64,000 bases of DNA from the NCBI GenBank assembly GCA_028829895.1, contig CM054179.1, positions 75,674,544 to 75,738,543 of the forward strand. The letters are read 5' to 3'. Source of the stretch: Sinotaia quadrata. Lineage: Eukaryota; Mollusca; Gastropoda; Architaenioglossa; Viviparidae. The position numbers were made by a program, and so were the translations under genes. Of this stretch, positions 25,681 to 37,469 are shown in pieces (the stretch's first letter is position 1; each line of letters begins with the position of its first letter). The notes under the pieces are model-generated. The model worked only from the letters and a program-made list of their open reading frames with translations. It had not been told where the DNA came from and ran no database searches.

Positions 25681-26886
25681 ATGGAAAAACGTACCACTCG
25701 CTCCACCATCAACACTTCTACCCTGCCTTTTACAGACCGGGAGGAGCAAAGCAGAATCCAAAATCACGCCCGGTGCAGATTAGTAGAAGTATATGATGAG
25801 GAGGTGCGTGCCCGCCGCCACATATACCTTGCACCTTTCTGCCTTAAAATTGATACAGGCAACGAAAAAATCGATACAGCATACAGTTATTTACTGCGCG
25901 AAACATTCGACCATCCAAGTGAGGTAGGCGTGCGTGAAGCCTATACAATTTGGAAGAATTGGCACCGCATCAAAATAGAGGATAAGAAATCTACATGTGC
26001 TGACAACGAAACACAAACGTCCACCAACACGACTGACCAAGAAACTAACACGCACATCGTGTGGAAAATTCCACCAACCACAAAAGTCAACGCTACACAG
26101 ACTTCGACTGGAAAAATTAACACCAAAGTGGCATTTTCCCAGACACCAACTCCAGCGTCGGAAGAAAAGAAAACGCAAACGCAAAGGACTACAAGTGAGG
26201 AAAAAAAAACCCAAACAGAGACAAAGAAGAAAAAGGAAAAACCTCATAAAGCCGCTAATACACAGACTACCAACATCGAGACGAAGGAAAAAAAAATCCA
26301 AACGACAAACGTCCACATGAACGAACCTCAACAATCCAACGAATTTGATAACTTACTGGACCAGGTTTCAAGGGAACTCGAGGCCGTGCCCCTCTCACCC
26401 ATACCAGCGACGCCGCCTCGACCACCAACAACGGCGACAACTACAACAGCATCAACATCAGAATGCCAGCCCACTCCACCAACACCAACAACAACAAAAC
26501 AGGGCGAAAGGAAAAAAAGACGGCGCCCGCCACCACATATTCGGAGGCAACAACAGTGCCCTCGACAACAACCTCAACAACATCGCGGACAACAACAACA
26601 GGGGCAGTACCAGGAACAACATTACCCCTCTTGGGGTTATTTTAACCATCCAATGGCTGATTTAATCCAACTGCTACTCGACCATCTGTATTGGCCGCCA
26701 GCGCCCACCTTCAGGCATCCCAACGGACACCGGGGGCAGCCACGACAACAACAACAACGACGCCGCCAGCGCCCACATGCAAGCATCCCAACGGACACCG
26801 GGGACAGCCACAACAACAACAACGACGCCAACAGTGAGGATGTCGGGAAGTCGAACAACCCGGGCACATGTACACACTGGATATAG
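25681..26886 (+). CDS. 401-residue repeat-borne protein with an array of TQT motifs
   Basis: The frame is open from 25543, but the Met at 25681 (MEKRTTRS) is the likelier start because the stretch before it looks like a leader. Residues about 1-100 appear folded and charged (DREEQSRIQNHARCRL, YTIWKNWHRIK). Residues 100-215 are a disordered Lys/Glu/Thr/Gln segment with TQT at 111, 139, 165, 177 and 194 and IQT at 206. Two are preceded by KK, as in the K-x-T-Q-T motif bound by dynein light chain LC8. A Pro/Thr-rich part follows, then a basic cluster (ERKKRRRPPPH) that could be a nuclear signal or bind nucleic acid, then a Gln/Asn-rich tail. I do not recognise the family. A LINE ORF1 or Gag-like role is possible. 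Confidence 0.6.
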   Translation: MEKRTTRSTINTSTLPFTDREEQSRIQNHARCRLVEVYDEEVRARRHIYLAPFCLKIDTGNEKIDTAYSYLLRETFDHPSEVGVREAYTIWKNWHRIKIEDKKSTCADNETQTSTNTTDQETNTHIVWKIPPTTKVNATQTSTGKINTKVAFSQTPTPASEEKKTQTQRTTSEEKKTQTETKKKKEKPHKAANTQTTNIETKEKKIQTTNVHMNEPQQSNEFDNLLDQVSRELEAVPLSPIPATPPRPPTTATTTTASTSECQPTPPTPTTTKQGERKKRRRPPPHIRRQQQCPRQQPQQHRGQQQQGQYQEQHYPSWGYFNHPMADLIQLLLDHLYWPPAPTFRHPNGHRGQPRQQQQRRRQRPHASIPTDTGDSHNNNNDANSEDVGKSNNPGTCTHWI

Positions 26887-27773
26887 ATCTGGTGTGTTAC
26901 TAGCCTGGGCTCTGTAAGACGCCCCCCCCTCACCATAACACCAGAAACGGCAACAACATCAGAGCCACCGCCAGGAACAACAATAACATCCGACTTCAAC
27001 CCACGGATCACCGGGTTTGGAATCCGCCTTTGCCGGCCAGACATGTTTTTCTCAACGGGCACACGCAGCAGCAGAAAGGCACCCCCTCCCTCTCCCCCCC
27101 TCTCCAAACGCGAAAGCGGCGGAAGCCGGAAGCGTTCCCCACATTAACAACAACAACAGTTTTCCACCAGCGCGGAAGCCGGAAGCGCCCCCTACACTCA
27201 ATCAACAGTTTTCTTATTTCTTGTCTTTTAGACCTGAACTGCTCCATTTTGATCTGTATAATTATTCATGATGAAAACTTTAGTTCTTCACAATCAATGC
27301 AATTATTAAATGTGTTCTTTCTTGAGTATATCTTCATCATCATCATTATGCTATAAAAAGATGTTTATTGCCTTACTAACATGCAGCAAAGAATATCAGT
27401 GGAATATTCTAAGGATAGTACGTGAATAAAGAAAATAATCTGAAAGTGCAAAAATCAAATCATATTTTTTAACGACACAAATGGAGTATATGTTTCTGGA
27501 TAGCGAATCAGTTGTAATGAATTTCTGTTTTCTGTTTACGTCCTTAGGCGTACGTGCGTTCTGTGTGAGACGCGTTCCATTTCTGAAAACGTAAATCTTT
27601 TATTTATATGAAATTATCATCTCTTCACACTCATCCATCTAACTATCAATCCATTCATCAGTCTATCCACTTTCGTACCTATAGCGACTTGTAAAAAATA
27701 CTACAAGACTTGCCAAATATAATTTTAATTTTAATTGACCTTATCAGTGCTGAAGGAATAAATATCTGACTAC

Positions 27774-27920
27774 CTTGATAAGTGTTGACGTGTTTCCATT
27801 CAAGATGGCGTTCTGCGCCATGTAGTGATGATAAGTACTATTTTTATCGAAATAGTACGCATCTGTAAGCCAGACTGCAAACAGGAGATACACAGCGCAC
27901 ACAGAGCGTTTTGCTTCCAT
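27774..27920 (-). CDS. Gene A exon 1: start codon and signal peptide
   Basis: This exon has 49 codons from the ATG at 27920 to the donor AAG|GTAGTC, and ends in phase 0. A stretch of T followed by CAG lies directly before TATGG, so the exon probably has an acceptor and an untranslated exon upstream. Residues 1-21 (MEAKRSVCAVYLLFAVWLTDA) form a basic start, a hydrophobic core and a small-residue cleavage site, a typical signal peptide. The rest is polar, with two N-glycosylation sequons (N27-S-T, N43-T-S). No known domain is seen. Confidence 0.85.
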
Positions 27921-29427
27921 ACTGTAAAAAAAACAACAAAAGCATGTTCATTACGTTTGTTTCCATTTCTAAAAATACTTTAAGGGAACTAAGCAGCATA
28001 TAGAAACTTATAAGAATTCTTTTTCCGTGTCTCTTTCTCCAAATCTACACTCACGCAAGCGACCGTTTCATTAAGTGCTAGTTTAAATGTTCTGATGGAA
28101 GCCACATGATATTTTTGGATGTTAATCTGAATTATACACACATAGTCCTGCATGTGCGAATAATTTAAAACATTATGCATTCATTGTGAATTAGTTTGCA
28201 ATATTTTTCGAATCTTTCCTTCTGTATCTGTGTCTGCTAGTCTCTCTCTCTCTCTCTCTCAAACCAGGCACATGGGTATAGACTATAGAACAATACTAAA
28301 CATCTTATACAGAGACATACAGTTTAATAGATCATTATATAAAAATGATTGTTTAATGCAAATAGTTGTGTCCTTGAGCATTAACATATGAAATACCATA
28401 TTAAATGCCACATGAAAATACCATATTAAATGCCACATGAAAATACCATATTAAATGCCACATGAAAATACCACATTAAAATTCAGACAGATGTTGGATA
28501 CAGAATTTATAGCTATTTTATTAATATTGCCAGCTTTCTGGATCTAGTGATAAACAACAGACTAAAGAATCCAGAACCTTTTTATTAATATTAGTTTTCT
28601 CTAGTGATAAACAATACACAAAACAATCAAGGGCCATTTTATTAATATTAGATCTAGTGATAAACAATAGACTGAAGAATCTTTAGCTATTTTATTAATA
28701 TTAGCTTACTGGATCTAATAATAAACAATAAAGTATCTAGAGCTATTTTATTAATATTAGCTTACTGGATCTAGTGATAAACAGTAGACTAAAGAATCCA
28801 GAACTATTTTATTAATATTAACTTACTGGATCTAATAATAAACAATAAAGTATCTATAGCTATTTTATTAATATTAGCTTACTGGATCTAGTGATAAACA
28901 TTTAGCTTACTGATCTGGTGTTTCGGTCTTTTGTTGTAGAAATAATATAATGCATGCTTTCGTCGTGTACGTTAACAACAACTCTCACAAGTTCAAAATA
29001 GTTTTTAAACAATAAATTATTAAGGTATCTGTATTTTACACTGACCAAAACTGTAAACTATTTACGCATCTATATTTTACACTGGTCACAATAGTAAAAT
29101 TAATTGCTTACATATCTGTATTTTTCACTAGCCGAAACAGTATTTTATTGACCAGAACAGTAATTGTTTAAATACTAATCATGGAGACAAAGGAACTGTT
29201 TCTAATTAGGTGTTTACGGTATAAAGCAATATGAGTATATGGAAACGTTATAAAATTTCAATTTATTATTCTGAAATGAATTATCACATGTGCTTACCTA
29301 AATAGCAGCAATTTTTTAAAAATAGGTCCTACCGAATCTTTATATATATAAAAGATGGTTTCGATTTATTTATATACATAACATTTAATGATGTGTGTGT
29401 ATGCGTGCGTGTGTGTAATACATATGA

Positions 29428-29493
<66 letters not shown>

Positions 29494-29654
29494 AAGTGAT
29501 GTAACTTGTATTTTACCTTAGAGAAGCCAGTTATGAAATTATACAGACTTGTATTTCTTTAGCACACATCACTATAGAATATATGAACTTTATTAATCTG
29601 ATTTCAGTACTCAATTTAATAAAATCAAGCGCCAAATAGTCCTAAACACATTAC
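27921..29654 (-). other. Likely 5' intron of gene A with tandem repeats
   Basis: A TTTTTTTTACAG acceptor stands directly before the start codon region of gene A, so this stretch is probably an intron in the 5' untranslated region. It holds a 29-bp repeat (about 28393-28490, AATACCATATTAAATGCCAC), an approximately 60-bp array (28505-28915, TTTTATTAATATTAGCTTAC units) and a (GT)n tract (29390-29492). Confidence 0.5.
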
Positions 29655-29755
29655 CTGTGTAAAGCGCTGTCCTATCTCGTGTAAGTCAAATACAAGGAAT
29701 GGTTCTGGTTCGTATGCTACCACACTGGCTGTTTGTGCGTTAGATCTGAAGTAGG
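29655..29755 (-). other. Candidate untranslated first exon of gene A
   Basis: The minus strand has a good donor, TACACAG|GTAATG, at 29655-29654, after a stretch less rich in AT than its surroundings. Paired with the acceptor at 27921-27922 it would give a 5' UTR exon. The upstream limit is a guess and no clear TATA box is seen. Confidence 0.35.
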
Positions 29756-29934
29756 TGGAGTTAAGAGTTGACTTTAGGAGAATTGTTTAGATGAACGGAC
29801 CGACATACTATTTACTTTTTTATCTCGTCGTGTCATGCTTTGTACAGGATATGCAATTCTGAGCTCGTTTTGATTGTAACACTGGTCAGAAAAAAGGGTT
29901 GTTGTTGTTTTGCGTCTGACAAGTTTAAATAATA

Positions 29935-30330
29935 GTAATGTCACACACACGCATACATAAACACATATAACATATACGACATAAGCTAGTAGGCTAAAAC
30001 TGTGTACTGTTTAAATAATAGTAATGACACACACACATACATACAGACATATAACATATATGACATACGCTAGTAGGCTAAAACTGTGTACTGTCTAAAT
30101 AATAGTAATGACACACACATATAAAGTATATGACATAAGCTAGTAGGCTAAAACTGTGTACTTTTTAAATAATATTAATCACACACACACACACACACAT
30201 AAATAACATATACGACAAATGCAAAATCAATAACATGTAAAATAAATTATCAACAGTGCATATTAATTTAAAGAACAATTAGATGTTTTTAGTAGGCTAA
30301 AACTGTGTGCTTTTTAAGTAGGTCCTAATA
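29935..30330. repeat. Tandem repeat of about 90 bp, three to four diverged copies
   Basis: AATAATAGTAATG, a (CA)n run, ACATATAACATAT and GCTAGTAGGCTAAAACTGTG recur in the same order. The units are diverged and differ in CA length. Confidence 0.8.
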
Positions 30331-30507
30331 TTAAAGATAGTACACACATATATCTACATATCCGAACGCGTGCACAAACAGTAACATGTAAAATAAATTA
30401 CCAACAGTGTATTTTCATTAAATGAACAATTACTTGTAAGACCTCGATGGTTTCCAAAGACTGCACGAAAATTATGTGACTCGTTAGATGGACTTTAATC
30501 ATTCTTT

Positions 30508-30922
30508 GTTAGTGATAAGTAGTATGGGATATATATGGGAATTCCTTATTTAGTGATAAGTAGTATGGGATATATATGGGAATTCCTTATTTAGTGATAA
30601 GTAGTATGGGATATATATGGGAATTCCTTATTTAGTGATAAGTAGTATGGGATATATATGGGAATTCCTTATTTAGTGATAAGTAGTATGGGATATATAT
30701 GGGAATTCCTTATTTAGTGATAAGTAGTATGGGATATATATGGGAATTCCTTATTTAGTGATAAGTAGTATGGGATATATATGGGAATTCCTTATTTAGT
30801 GATAAGTAGTATGGGATATATATGGGAATTCCTTATTTAGTGATAAGTAGTATGGGATATATATGGGAATTCCTTATTTAGTGATAAGTAGTATGGGATA
30901 TATATGGGAATTCCTTATTTCC
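30508..30922. repeat. 41-bp minisatellite, ten near-identical copies
   Basis: The unit TTAGTGATAAGTAGTATGGG plus ATATATATGGGAATTCCTTA and a T repeats every 41 bp (GGAATTCC at 30538 and 30579, and so on). Copies are essentially identical, so the array is young or homogenised. Each carries an EcoRI-type GAATTC. Confidence 0.96.
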
Positions 30923-31508
30923 AAGCGAGACATAACCAATGTATCCTCCAAAATGAAACTTTTATATTCTGCTATTTTATAATGTAGGGGCCTACTAAAT
31001 ACTCTACAAAAAAATCAAACTGTGACAACTGATACTTTTTCCTATCATTGTTAAGTAAAGATTGAATTTGATTTGCAATGTCTCAAGTACATGAACAGTA
31101 TGCTTCTTAATATGACGTCAGTTACTATAATTATCATTGAAGCAAACTGTAAACGCCCAGTCGAATGATAGTAGATTATGTTTATGTCTCCATTTCGTTA
31201 GTGAAAGATCATCTGACATAATATTATTGAGTTTTTCATTAATGAAATCTCTTATGTTTGACTTATAATGTTGTATCCTTAGTGTTCCATGAGTTAAAAT
31301 GAGAATATCTCTGATATCCAGGAAGTTTCACAGAATACGCAGCATTTAAATAAACCTTTGCCGTTAGCATAACAACCAGTGCTGACCTTCGACATCGTCA
31401 ACATAATACCCAGCATTTAAATAAACCTTTGCCGTTAGCATAACAACCAGTGCTGACCTTCGACATCGTCAATACCCAGCATTTAAATAAACCTTTGCCG
31501 GTAGTATA

Positions 31509-31790
31509 TCAATCAGTTTTGACTTGGACATCGTCAACATAATACCCAGCATTTAAATAAACATTTGCCGTTAGTATATCAACCAGTTTCCATTCTTGGC
31601 GCTGCAGATCATATATTGATTGCAAACTTGTATCCGTCCCGGTGAAAACCTTATGAATGGTGTCTATGATTTGCATCCTTGGTTGATAGAATAATATTAT
31701 ATCTATCAAAGACTTATTTTCCTTCACAAAGTTAAAATAGCGTTTGCCTGCATAGAGTCGTATTTGATGCGTCCCAAGGTCATAGTCCAA
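31509..31790 (-). CDS. Unrecognised 93-residue ORF, possibly an orphan exon or pseudogene
   Basis: The frame reads like a real protein (balanced composition; YAGKRYFNFVKENK, LQSIYDLQRQEWKLVD) and has a Met near its start. No AG acceptor or donor frames it convincingly, and no family is recognised. Its last about 25 codons lie in the first unit of the approximately 70-bp tandem repeat that continues to 31335, so the 3' end was caught up in a local amplification. It may be a fragment of a virus-like or transposon gene or of an unknown host gene. Confidence 0.3.
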   Translation of the reverse strand: MDYDLGTHQIRLYAGKRYFNFVKENKSLIDIILFYQPRMQIIDTIHKVFTGTDTSLQSIYDLQRQEWKLVDILTANVYLNAGYYVDDVQVKTD

Positions 31791-34700
31791 CCGTTAAAAA
31801 CAAAGTGGATTGCGTTCTCACCAACTTTTGATGACTGGCATCTGCTAATTTATTTATTTTTGTATTGCAGTGCGTTTGTAAGGGTTAATTTGCTGATTTA
31901 TATACTGCAATGCGTTTGTAAGGGTTAATTTGCTGATTTATATACTGCAAAGGCTAATTTGTTCCCTTAACTTTAGACCAAATACTTGTTTAACCAATCA
32001 ATACGACAGAGTTTATACTAAACGATGTATAAAAGGTCAAAGGTTAAGTTTCTGCAAGTCTGTCGAAAAAGAGACCAAGGATAACGATCAATTTGTTTCC
32101 TTCATCTGTGGCCGTTTCATTATCATGGTTGGTTAGTTTTTTTTCCTTTTAGAATTTAGATAATGTACCGTACAGATGACGATTGTCTACATTCACTGTC
32201 CACTGATAATAAACTAAATGGCTGCAAATAAAAGTTAAATTTTGTTGAAGCTGTTAGGACAGAGTTGACAAGAAAGTGAGCTTTGGTTGCCCTTGCTGCA
32301 TCCATCCCATTCGGCATTGTTTGAAAACATTACGTGTATGCATAACTTTTAAAGCATCGTTTTGAGACAATTTCTGCCATAAGGTGCTAATACATCCCAG
32401 AAAACACTTCTCAGTATACAGTCTATTAAGGTGTAAAAATGACTTTTAACGCATCGTTTTGAACATTGTGCATGTATGACTTTTAACGCATCGTTTTGAG
32501 ACAATGTCTGCCATAAGGTGCTAATACATCCCAGAAAACACACTCTTTTCTGTTATAATAACAAACATACACAGAAATAATAGTTCCTATTTATATGACA
32601 TTATACTCTCTGTTATAAAATAAAGCCTACATTTAAAATAATTGTACCTATTATTATTCATATTACAGTATACTTTTATGTTATAATAACAAGCCTACAT
32701 TAAAAATAATAGTACCTATTAATATTTATAGCATACTCTCTTAAAATAACAAACATGCATTAAAAATAATAGCACTAAATTTGTATTACAGTGTGTTCCC
32801 TTTTATAATAGCAAACCTACATTTAAAACGAACAAACTTAGCTAAATATTGAACAATAAACATTTATTCAGTTTCGAAAATGTTCCATGCGTTATGACAA
32901 GCGTGGATTTACATACACTCTCCAGTGACGTTAACCTCCGTTCTAGTGCAGGTCACAACAACTTTACCAATTGTCATCCACTGTGAGCGTGACATTCGTA
33001 TGTCTTTTTATTTTATGGAGGACCGAACAAACATGTCTGTATAGAAGTAAACTGCACAGAGCTTTGACATGTTTTCAAAATACTTTCCGCCCGTTTATAT
33101 TTCTCTACTTTTAATATATTGTTCAGCCATTCATTTATATCTGTACAGTGATTTCTTTCACAAATGTAATCCTGCTTTAATATTAGTTCTGCTTCAAAGT
33201 ACAGTGATTGGATAATTAGGGTCAGCTTTATCAAAGAGCAAGAGAAAATTGGATACTGATTGCAAAAGTAACAATGGAATCTGACTTTAATAGTAACAAA
33301 ACTGACTGCAATAGTAACAATTGAAAATAGCTGCAATAATAACAATGGAAACTGACTTTAATAGTAACAAAACTGACTTTAATAGTAACAAATCTGAGTT
33401 TAATAGTAACAAAACTGACTGCAATAGTAACAATGGAAAATGGCTGCAATAGTAACAATGGAAACTGACTTTAATAGTAACAATGGAAACCGACTGAACT
33501 GTACTACTGACTAGTTATTTAAAATCAATCTCAACTTCATTATTGATGGACTATAGCAAGTGACATCTCCGTTAATAATTAGAAAATAAATGTTTTAAAC
33601 TGCTTTTATTAATACAATGAAAACATGTCAACGCTAACAATACGTACATGTCCCTTGGCTGTAGATAAATAGCCTACTAGCTCAGGCATAATGATGTAAA
33701 TTTTTGCTGTCTGAATAGTGTATTAGATCAGGCATAATGATGTAAAATCTTACAAAGAAATGTTTGCTGTCTAAATAGCCTACTAGATCAGGCTTAATGA
33801 TGTAAAAACTTGCTGTCTGAATAGCCTACTAGATCAGGCATAATAATGTAAAATCTTACATAGAAATGTTTGCTGTCTAAATAGCCTACTAGATCAGGCT
33901 TAATGATGTAAAATCTTGCAGTCTGAATAGCCTACTTGATCAGGTTTAATGATGTAAAACTTGCTGTCTAAATAGCCTACTAGATCAGGCTTAATGATGT
34001 AAAAACTTGCAGTCTAAATAGCCTACTAGATCAGGCTTAATGATGTAAAATTGTAAAGCTTTGTAAAGCTTACAAAGAAACGTTTGCTATCTGAAAATCC
34101 TATCTAAGGCCATCACAAAAGGCACTGACTGATTCCCAGGATGCGACATATGCACGAATGGTGCAAGGTGGTGGAAGGAGTGTCAGACACAAAGATCGCT
34201 CGACGGCTTAGATTGACAGTTTAGATCGACGGCTTAAATCGACAGTTACGCAATCTTAAGGAAAGGTTGTACTGTGTGGAAGGAACTGTTAGTTGAAACT
34301 GATAGAACTTTGCGCAACCGGAAAGGGTGTGCTGTGCGCCTCTGGTCACACTCGCATCCCATCCGTAGATGGCCTACTAAATCATGCCGGCCGTGGGTTG
34401 GCTTATGCGCTGAACAGCCGCTGTACCTAGATCTAATTATTTACGACATAGATCATCAATCACAATTGCTCGCACCCTTCCTTTTCGCTTGTGGTTGTAC
34501 TCGTTAACAAGTGTAGCATGCTATTGATGTTAATAAGACTTCAGTAAACAAACTTGTCAATAAATTAAATAATAACGTAATATTTTTAATATGGGGAAAT
34601 TACGCGCAAGAAGATGATTACAAGAAATAACAATTATTAAATATAACGATTAGGGCTGTCCATTTTTTATAAACTGCTGCCAGGGTCCCCATCCAAAGTT

Positions 34701-37469
34701 CGAAAATTAGCATAATTTCCATCGCAACTCGCGATCTCTACACAAAGCTACTTAACCATTAAGCATGCATTCTATTTCACACAGTAGCCAAAGGTATGCA
34801 TCTAGTGACTTGCTATTAGTTATGATCTTTATATGTACAACGCAAACTTGTATTTTTAATATGATCAATCATTACATAAACTAAAACTAAATAAAATGTC
34901 AACAACAAAAACGTATTTAAAAATAAGCATCAAGTTCAATCGCCCTTCGCCGATAGAATTTCATCGCACAGATTGCATTTCGCCATGTCACTATCCAATC
35001 GCTTGGCATGACTCCACACTGTGTGTCAACATTGCATCAATGACATCAATCCGTGCGAGAAGATGTTCAGGTCATTTGATATCAATATACTTTCTCCTTT
35101 CAAAACTCTACATCTGTGATGATAATTCGTGCTATAGGATTAAATTTACTCTGTGGGGATTCAAATCATGTATGGACATAACGGCCACATTACCACGGTA
35201 CCCGTTCTCAATTTTACTACACGGGTATTAGCAAAAAAAGGATAGCCGGGTACCCTTTGGCACCACTAATAACGATCATAAAAAACCGAAAAGTACAATT
35301 AGTTACAAAGTGAAAACAAGAGGTCCCAATATTATCTAACAGAAAGTTGCCTATCCCTTAAGTCCCGTCGGATGAAAAAAGACAAAAGAATGATTATTTA
35401 TAATGTGTGTATTTAAATAGTATTCTGAAGGTGCCAGATCGATTAACGATTAGAGAAGAGTCATCTAATTAGGGTTATATACATGTAACCCATCCACCTG
35501 TTAATGTGGTTATTAATTATTAAAGATTAAAATTGGTAATAATTAATAGATAGTTAATAGATAGAGGGTGTCACACACACACACATACATGCCTAATTCC
35601 TTCTGCTGCTCTTATTATTTCCTGTGTGTGTTATATGTCCAGTTTTTATTTAAAGACCCTGCTTAGGAATTTTACAGAAACTTTAATTTAATTAGATAAA
35701 TTAATTTCTCCTCTTTCCTTAAACAGACTGGACGCTCAAATTATCTTTCGTCTCATATGAAAATGCACCTTTGTAGTACAGACAAACAGATTCACGAACA
35801 GACAACTTGTGTACAATAGCCGGCTTGGAAACCGTTAACACTCTCTTAAATCTTTATGCATTCAAAATGTTACATTTAGCTCAGTCGATCCCCCATCCAA
35901 ACCATGATTAGGTCTATATGCATAAAAATCACTACGAAAGAGGTATTAACAATAAAAGAATTTAATAGTTAATATTTAACAATAACAATCAATTACGAAG
36001 ACACAGCTTCAGATCTAAACAAGACAAGTTCAATCTGCTTGAAAGTTAATGTTCGAGAAAGTTATTTTTGCCAGCACATTTGATGGATTCAGAGTTCGGG
36101 TTAGTTACTTATCTTTCTTAGTAGTCTTGATGAACACGTGGTCTAAGGTCAGTTTGATCCTTCCACGTATCAAGCGATGCTTGCACTGTACGATGCTTGC
36201 ACTAAACTGTAGTTTCCAATAACTTGTCTTCTCTCGACTTGTTACACTAGGGTTTCGTCATGGCAGAACACCATCAACAAAGGCGGTACAGAATTGTAAC
36301 GTCGTCCGTCCAAGGTTGAATAAAGGAACACGCACCCAACGTGATGAAAAGGTGGCAATAATACGTAGAACGTATTATAAGGCAGAGAAGAACCCGTTCT
36401 GAAATAAGAGTGTGGTTTCTATGAGCGATTTGCATTTACATTTGCAAATCATCCAAGCACATGACTGATACAATGCGCTTAGTTTTAAATCTTCGACTAT
36501 CGTGTCTTTTACAATATATTTATATTCATAAAAGATACAATATAATTCACATGTGTGTTATTTTTAACATTACATGAACGTATGAATTTCCAAACATTTA
36601 CTTCATCAAAAATGGAATTCATACAAGGAAAACAAAATATAATTCAAATTAAGTATGAGCGCTTTACGAATTAACAATGAAATTACAAGCAAGAGAATCA
36701 TTTGAATTACATGGAAATTCGCAACTTGCACAGAAGTTCTGCGGCACAAGAGAATTAAGGTTTATACAAATTAAAGTCAAAAGGTTACAATTAATTTATA
36801 TACAAATGAAATCTTTAGGCTTTAGTCATTCTATCGAATCACGTATGCTCGGAGGAGAATTGTACAAAATACATACATAAATTCAATATACAAAAATACA
36901 AATAGTAAAATGCAATATCATTGTAAGAAGTAGACGTGTTACCTTCTTAAAGTAGAATTACTGCACAAGACACAGGTTCCTATGTTCCTTCCCGACTCAG
37001 CAAGATATTCGGTGACTAAGGTGCTCGAGAGCTGGTGTGTGTCGACCGGTTTGCGTTATGAGTAAAGAATATTACCGCGTCAAGAGTATTTATTGTAGTG
37101 AATGAATGTATCACGTGACTAGATCACGAGGTATGTTTGTTGATCCGAACTTTCTCGACTGTTGTCTAAAGTTACATAACAAGGGATGAACTCACTGTTG
37201 TTTTTTCCTCATGCTGGTGCACGACGGGAGGGTTCTAACAAAGGAATTCAATTCGAATATGATATTCGAGTTTTGGATGTGGGTCAGAAGTTCATGACAC
37301 AGAATTCGGTCAGAAGTCTGTCACAGTGTGATATCAGTGAAAACTGTCTGACCATTATTATTACAGTCATTTCACTACTTAAGTGGGGGATGTTCATGAA
37401 GGAGCCCTTTCCCCATTTTTGTTTGATCTTGTGTGTCGTACATCATGTCGTAGATCATATCGCTATTGG

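Larger units (their letters stand above)
25450..27270 (+). mobile_element. Best copy of the TQT-ORF repeat family
   Basis: This unit is richer in GC than its AT-rich surroundings. It has a promoter-like start (GTGACGTCATCACGTGACC, about 25481-25499), one long ORF and a 3' tail of Pro- and Thr-coding repeats, with GGAAGCCGGAAGCG occurring twice (about 27121-27190). Two more copies of the family lie at about 5.46-6.76 and 17.57-17.99 kb, so it is interspersed. No reverse transcriptase, transposase, terminal repeat or target duplication was found. It may be non-autonomous or only the first ORF of a longer element. Confidence 0.6.
24995..27773 (-). other. Gene A intron 1
   Basis: This intron contains the (GT)n tract at 25024-25290 and the plus-strand TQT-ORF element (about 25450-27270), in opposite orientation to the host gene. 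Nothing else is recognised. Confidence 0.7.
29756..37469. other. Intergenic block between genes A and B, left part
   Basis: No host gene is recognised. The block is mainly tandem repeats: about 70-bp units at 31335-31600; 39-bp units at 31840-31955; a duplication of about 110 bp at 32345-32545; 60-65 bp units at 32550-32830; 21-22 bp units at 33245-33495 (GACTTTAATAGTAACAA); and about 60-bp units at 33660-34075 (AGCCTACTAGATCAGGC). Regions 34.1-35.6 and 35.8-37.45 kb have a more mixed composition and may hold old elements, but no coding motif stands out. Confidence 0.6.

Noticed and set aside
26637..27107. 156-codon minus-strand ORF opposite the TQT ORF
   Set aside because: It is a shadow of the GC-richer Pro/Thr/Gln codons of the plus-strand ORF. 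The frames at 25891-26334, 25997-26320 and 26345-26665 are also shadows.
28394..28490. CRISPR-like spacing of short repeats
   Set aside because: The units are head-to-tail with no unique spacers, and the genome is eukaryotic. The same applies to the other minisatellites.
34100..34500. Possible tRNA-derived SINE in a GC-richer stretch
   Set aside because: I could not find A and B box promoter words in the right spacing, an A-tail or a target duplication.
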